From: Candidatus Faecivivens stercorigallinarum
GTDB taxonomy: Bacteria; Bacillota; Clostridia; Oscillospirales; Ruminococcaceae
DNA length: 14,726 nucleotides
Direction of reading: 5' to 3'
Assembly: GCA_018715465.1 (NCBI GenBank)
Contig: DVLN01000068.1
Location: 1 to 14,726, forward strand
Positions 13,828 to 14,726 of the stretch are shown here, in pieces. Position numbers and translations under genes: made by a program. A model generated the notes under the pieces. The model was not told where the DNA came from, did no database searches, and saw only the letters and a program-made list of their open reading frames with translations. Position 1 is the first letter of the stretch, and each line of letters opens with the position of its first letter.

Positions 13828-14726
13828 TTATGCACGCAGGCTGGCCGCACACCAGCCGCCGTCTTCCTGCTGCCCGGTGACAGTGAACCCGTTTTCCCGC
13901 AGCACATTCAGTACCTCGTCCGCCCGTTCTGAAATAATACCGGAAACAATCAGCTGTCCACCTTTTTTCAGACAGCGGACAAACAGCGGCGCCATTCCGA
14001 TGATGACGTCTGCGACGATGTTGGCAACGATCAGATCCACCGGCTGGGCAGCGAGGGTATCGCCAAGCGCCGAGTCATTCAGAACATTGCCGCAGATGAT
14101 ATCCAGTGTTTCCTCCGGGATGTGGTTCAAATCCGCGTTTTCCCGCGCAATTTTGGTTGCAAGCTGGTCGATGTCAACTGCCGTCACATGTCTGGCACCC
14201 AGCATCAGTGCCGCAATTGACAGAATGCCGCTGCCGCAGCCCATATCCAGCACCGATACCCCCTCCGGCATCTGGCTGTCCAGGACCTGTAAGCAGAGGC
14301 GAGTCGTGTTGTGGTCACCGGTTCCAAAGGCCATGCCGGGATTGAGCCGGAGCTGATGCTGACCTTCTTTTTCGGGCGCTTTTTCCCAGTCGGGGACAAT
14401 GATCAGCCGGTCGCTGATTTCAATAGGATGATAGTATTTCTGCCAGGCAGTTTCCCATTCTTCCTGTTCTTTATAACCGATTTCCACTGCCAGCTCTCCC
14501 AAATTGATCTCGCAGTCCTGCTGCAGACGAGGCAGATCGGTCTGGATCTGTGCAAGGGTTTCATGTCCCTGAGGAGTGTCGGGCAGATAGAACTTGATGC
14601 GGGTATCGCAGTGAGCCATCTCCATCAGTTTGTCATCCACATAGTCCCAGTAGACGGTGGTGTCTTCCAGAAAATTCTGAAAATCGGCCGCGTCTTCAAT
14701 CATGACGCTGCTGACACCGTGTGCCA
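13828..14726 (-). CDS. prmA: Ribosomal protein L11 methyltransferase (5' end beyond window)
   Basis: PrmA trimethylates ribosomal protein L11 using S-adenosylmethionine. The C-terminal two-thirds is a class I methyltransferase: GMAFGTGDHNTTRLCL, the SAM-binding VLDMGCGSGILSIAAL, VTAVDID, and VDLIVANIVADVI (the NIxA motif of the PrmA family), then GGQLIVSGI. The N-terminal part (GVSSVMIEDAADF, then FLEDTTVYWDYVD) is the L11-recognition domain. The first ATG at 14703 is not the start: the frame continues upstream as AHGVSSV, which belongs to the PrmA N-terminal domain, so the gene runs off the window. About 298 residues are present, roughly 15-20 short of full length. Not linked functionally to glnA; a terminator separates them. 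Confidence 0.95.
   Translation of the reverse strand, partial: AHGVSSVMIEDAADFQNFLEDTTVYWDYVDDKLMEMAHCDTRIKFYLPDTPQGHETLAQIQTDLPRLQQDCEINLGELAVEIGYKEQEEWETAWQKYYHPIEISDRLIIVPDWEKAPEKEGQHQLRLNPGMAFGTGDHNTTRLCLQVLDSQMPEGVSVLDMGCGSGILSIAALMLGARHVTAVDIDQLATKIARENADLNHIPEETLDIICGNVLNDSALGDTLAAQPVDLIVANIVADVIIGMAPLFVRCLKKGGQLIVSGIISERADEVLNVLRENGFTVTGQQEDGGWCAASLRA

Noticed and set aside
14103..14703. prmA starting at the ATG at 14703
   Set aside because: The frame continues upstream as conserved PrmA sequence to the window edge, so this methionine is internal.

Overview
The window looks like chromosomal DNA of a low-to-mid GC Firmicute, most likely a clostridial gut anaerobe of the Oscillospiraceae/Ruminococcaceae type. 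This is an inference. It rests on strong AGGAGG-type ribosome binding sites, a Bacillus-type PurF with propeptide and Fe-S cysteines, the DapL route to diaminopimelate, and a type I glutamine synthetase followed by an ANTAR-domain regulator. I see no rRNA, tRNA, CRISPR array, insertion sequence or phage gene.

Left part (1-4840), accessory genes. On the minus strand lie the N-terminal half of an MFS transporter (cut by the window edge) and, upstream of it, an XRE-type helix-turn-helix regulator with a long TPR-like C-terminal region. A 144-bp intergenic region holds back-to-back promoters. It separates these from a plus-strand group: a PadR-family regulator, a DUF2812 membrane protein, and a cytoplasmic alpha/beta-hydrolase resembling glucuronoyl esterases (CE15). 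Two GATATC-centred palindromes sit at and just after the PadR transcription start and are probably its operator. A perfect 15-bp hairpin at 4802-4837 ends this group and the opposing genes.

Right part (4884-14726), minus strand throughout. In transcription order it reads prmA (partial) - terminator - about 400 bp of AT-rich non-coding DNA - glnA - ANTAR regulator - purF - carA - dapF - pyrG - dapL. From glnA to dapL the gaps are 40-116 bp with no strong terminator seen, so this may be one transcript or a few overlapping ones.

The genes share nitrogen rather than one pathway. GlnA makes glutamine. PurF, CarA and PyrG are three glutamine amidotransferases that commit glutamine nitrogen to purines, carbamoyl phosphate (pyrimidine/arginine) and CTP. 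DapL and DapF place glutamate-derived nitrogen into meso-diaminopimelate for lysine and peptidoglycan. The regulator next to glnA has an RNA-binding ANTAR domain but a receiver that has lost its phospho-aspartate. The glutamine synthetase has changes at two normally conserved active-site positions. This glutamine-centred cluster is the most interesting unit in the window.
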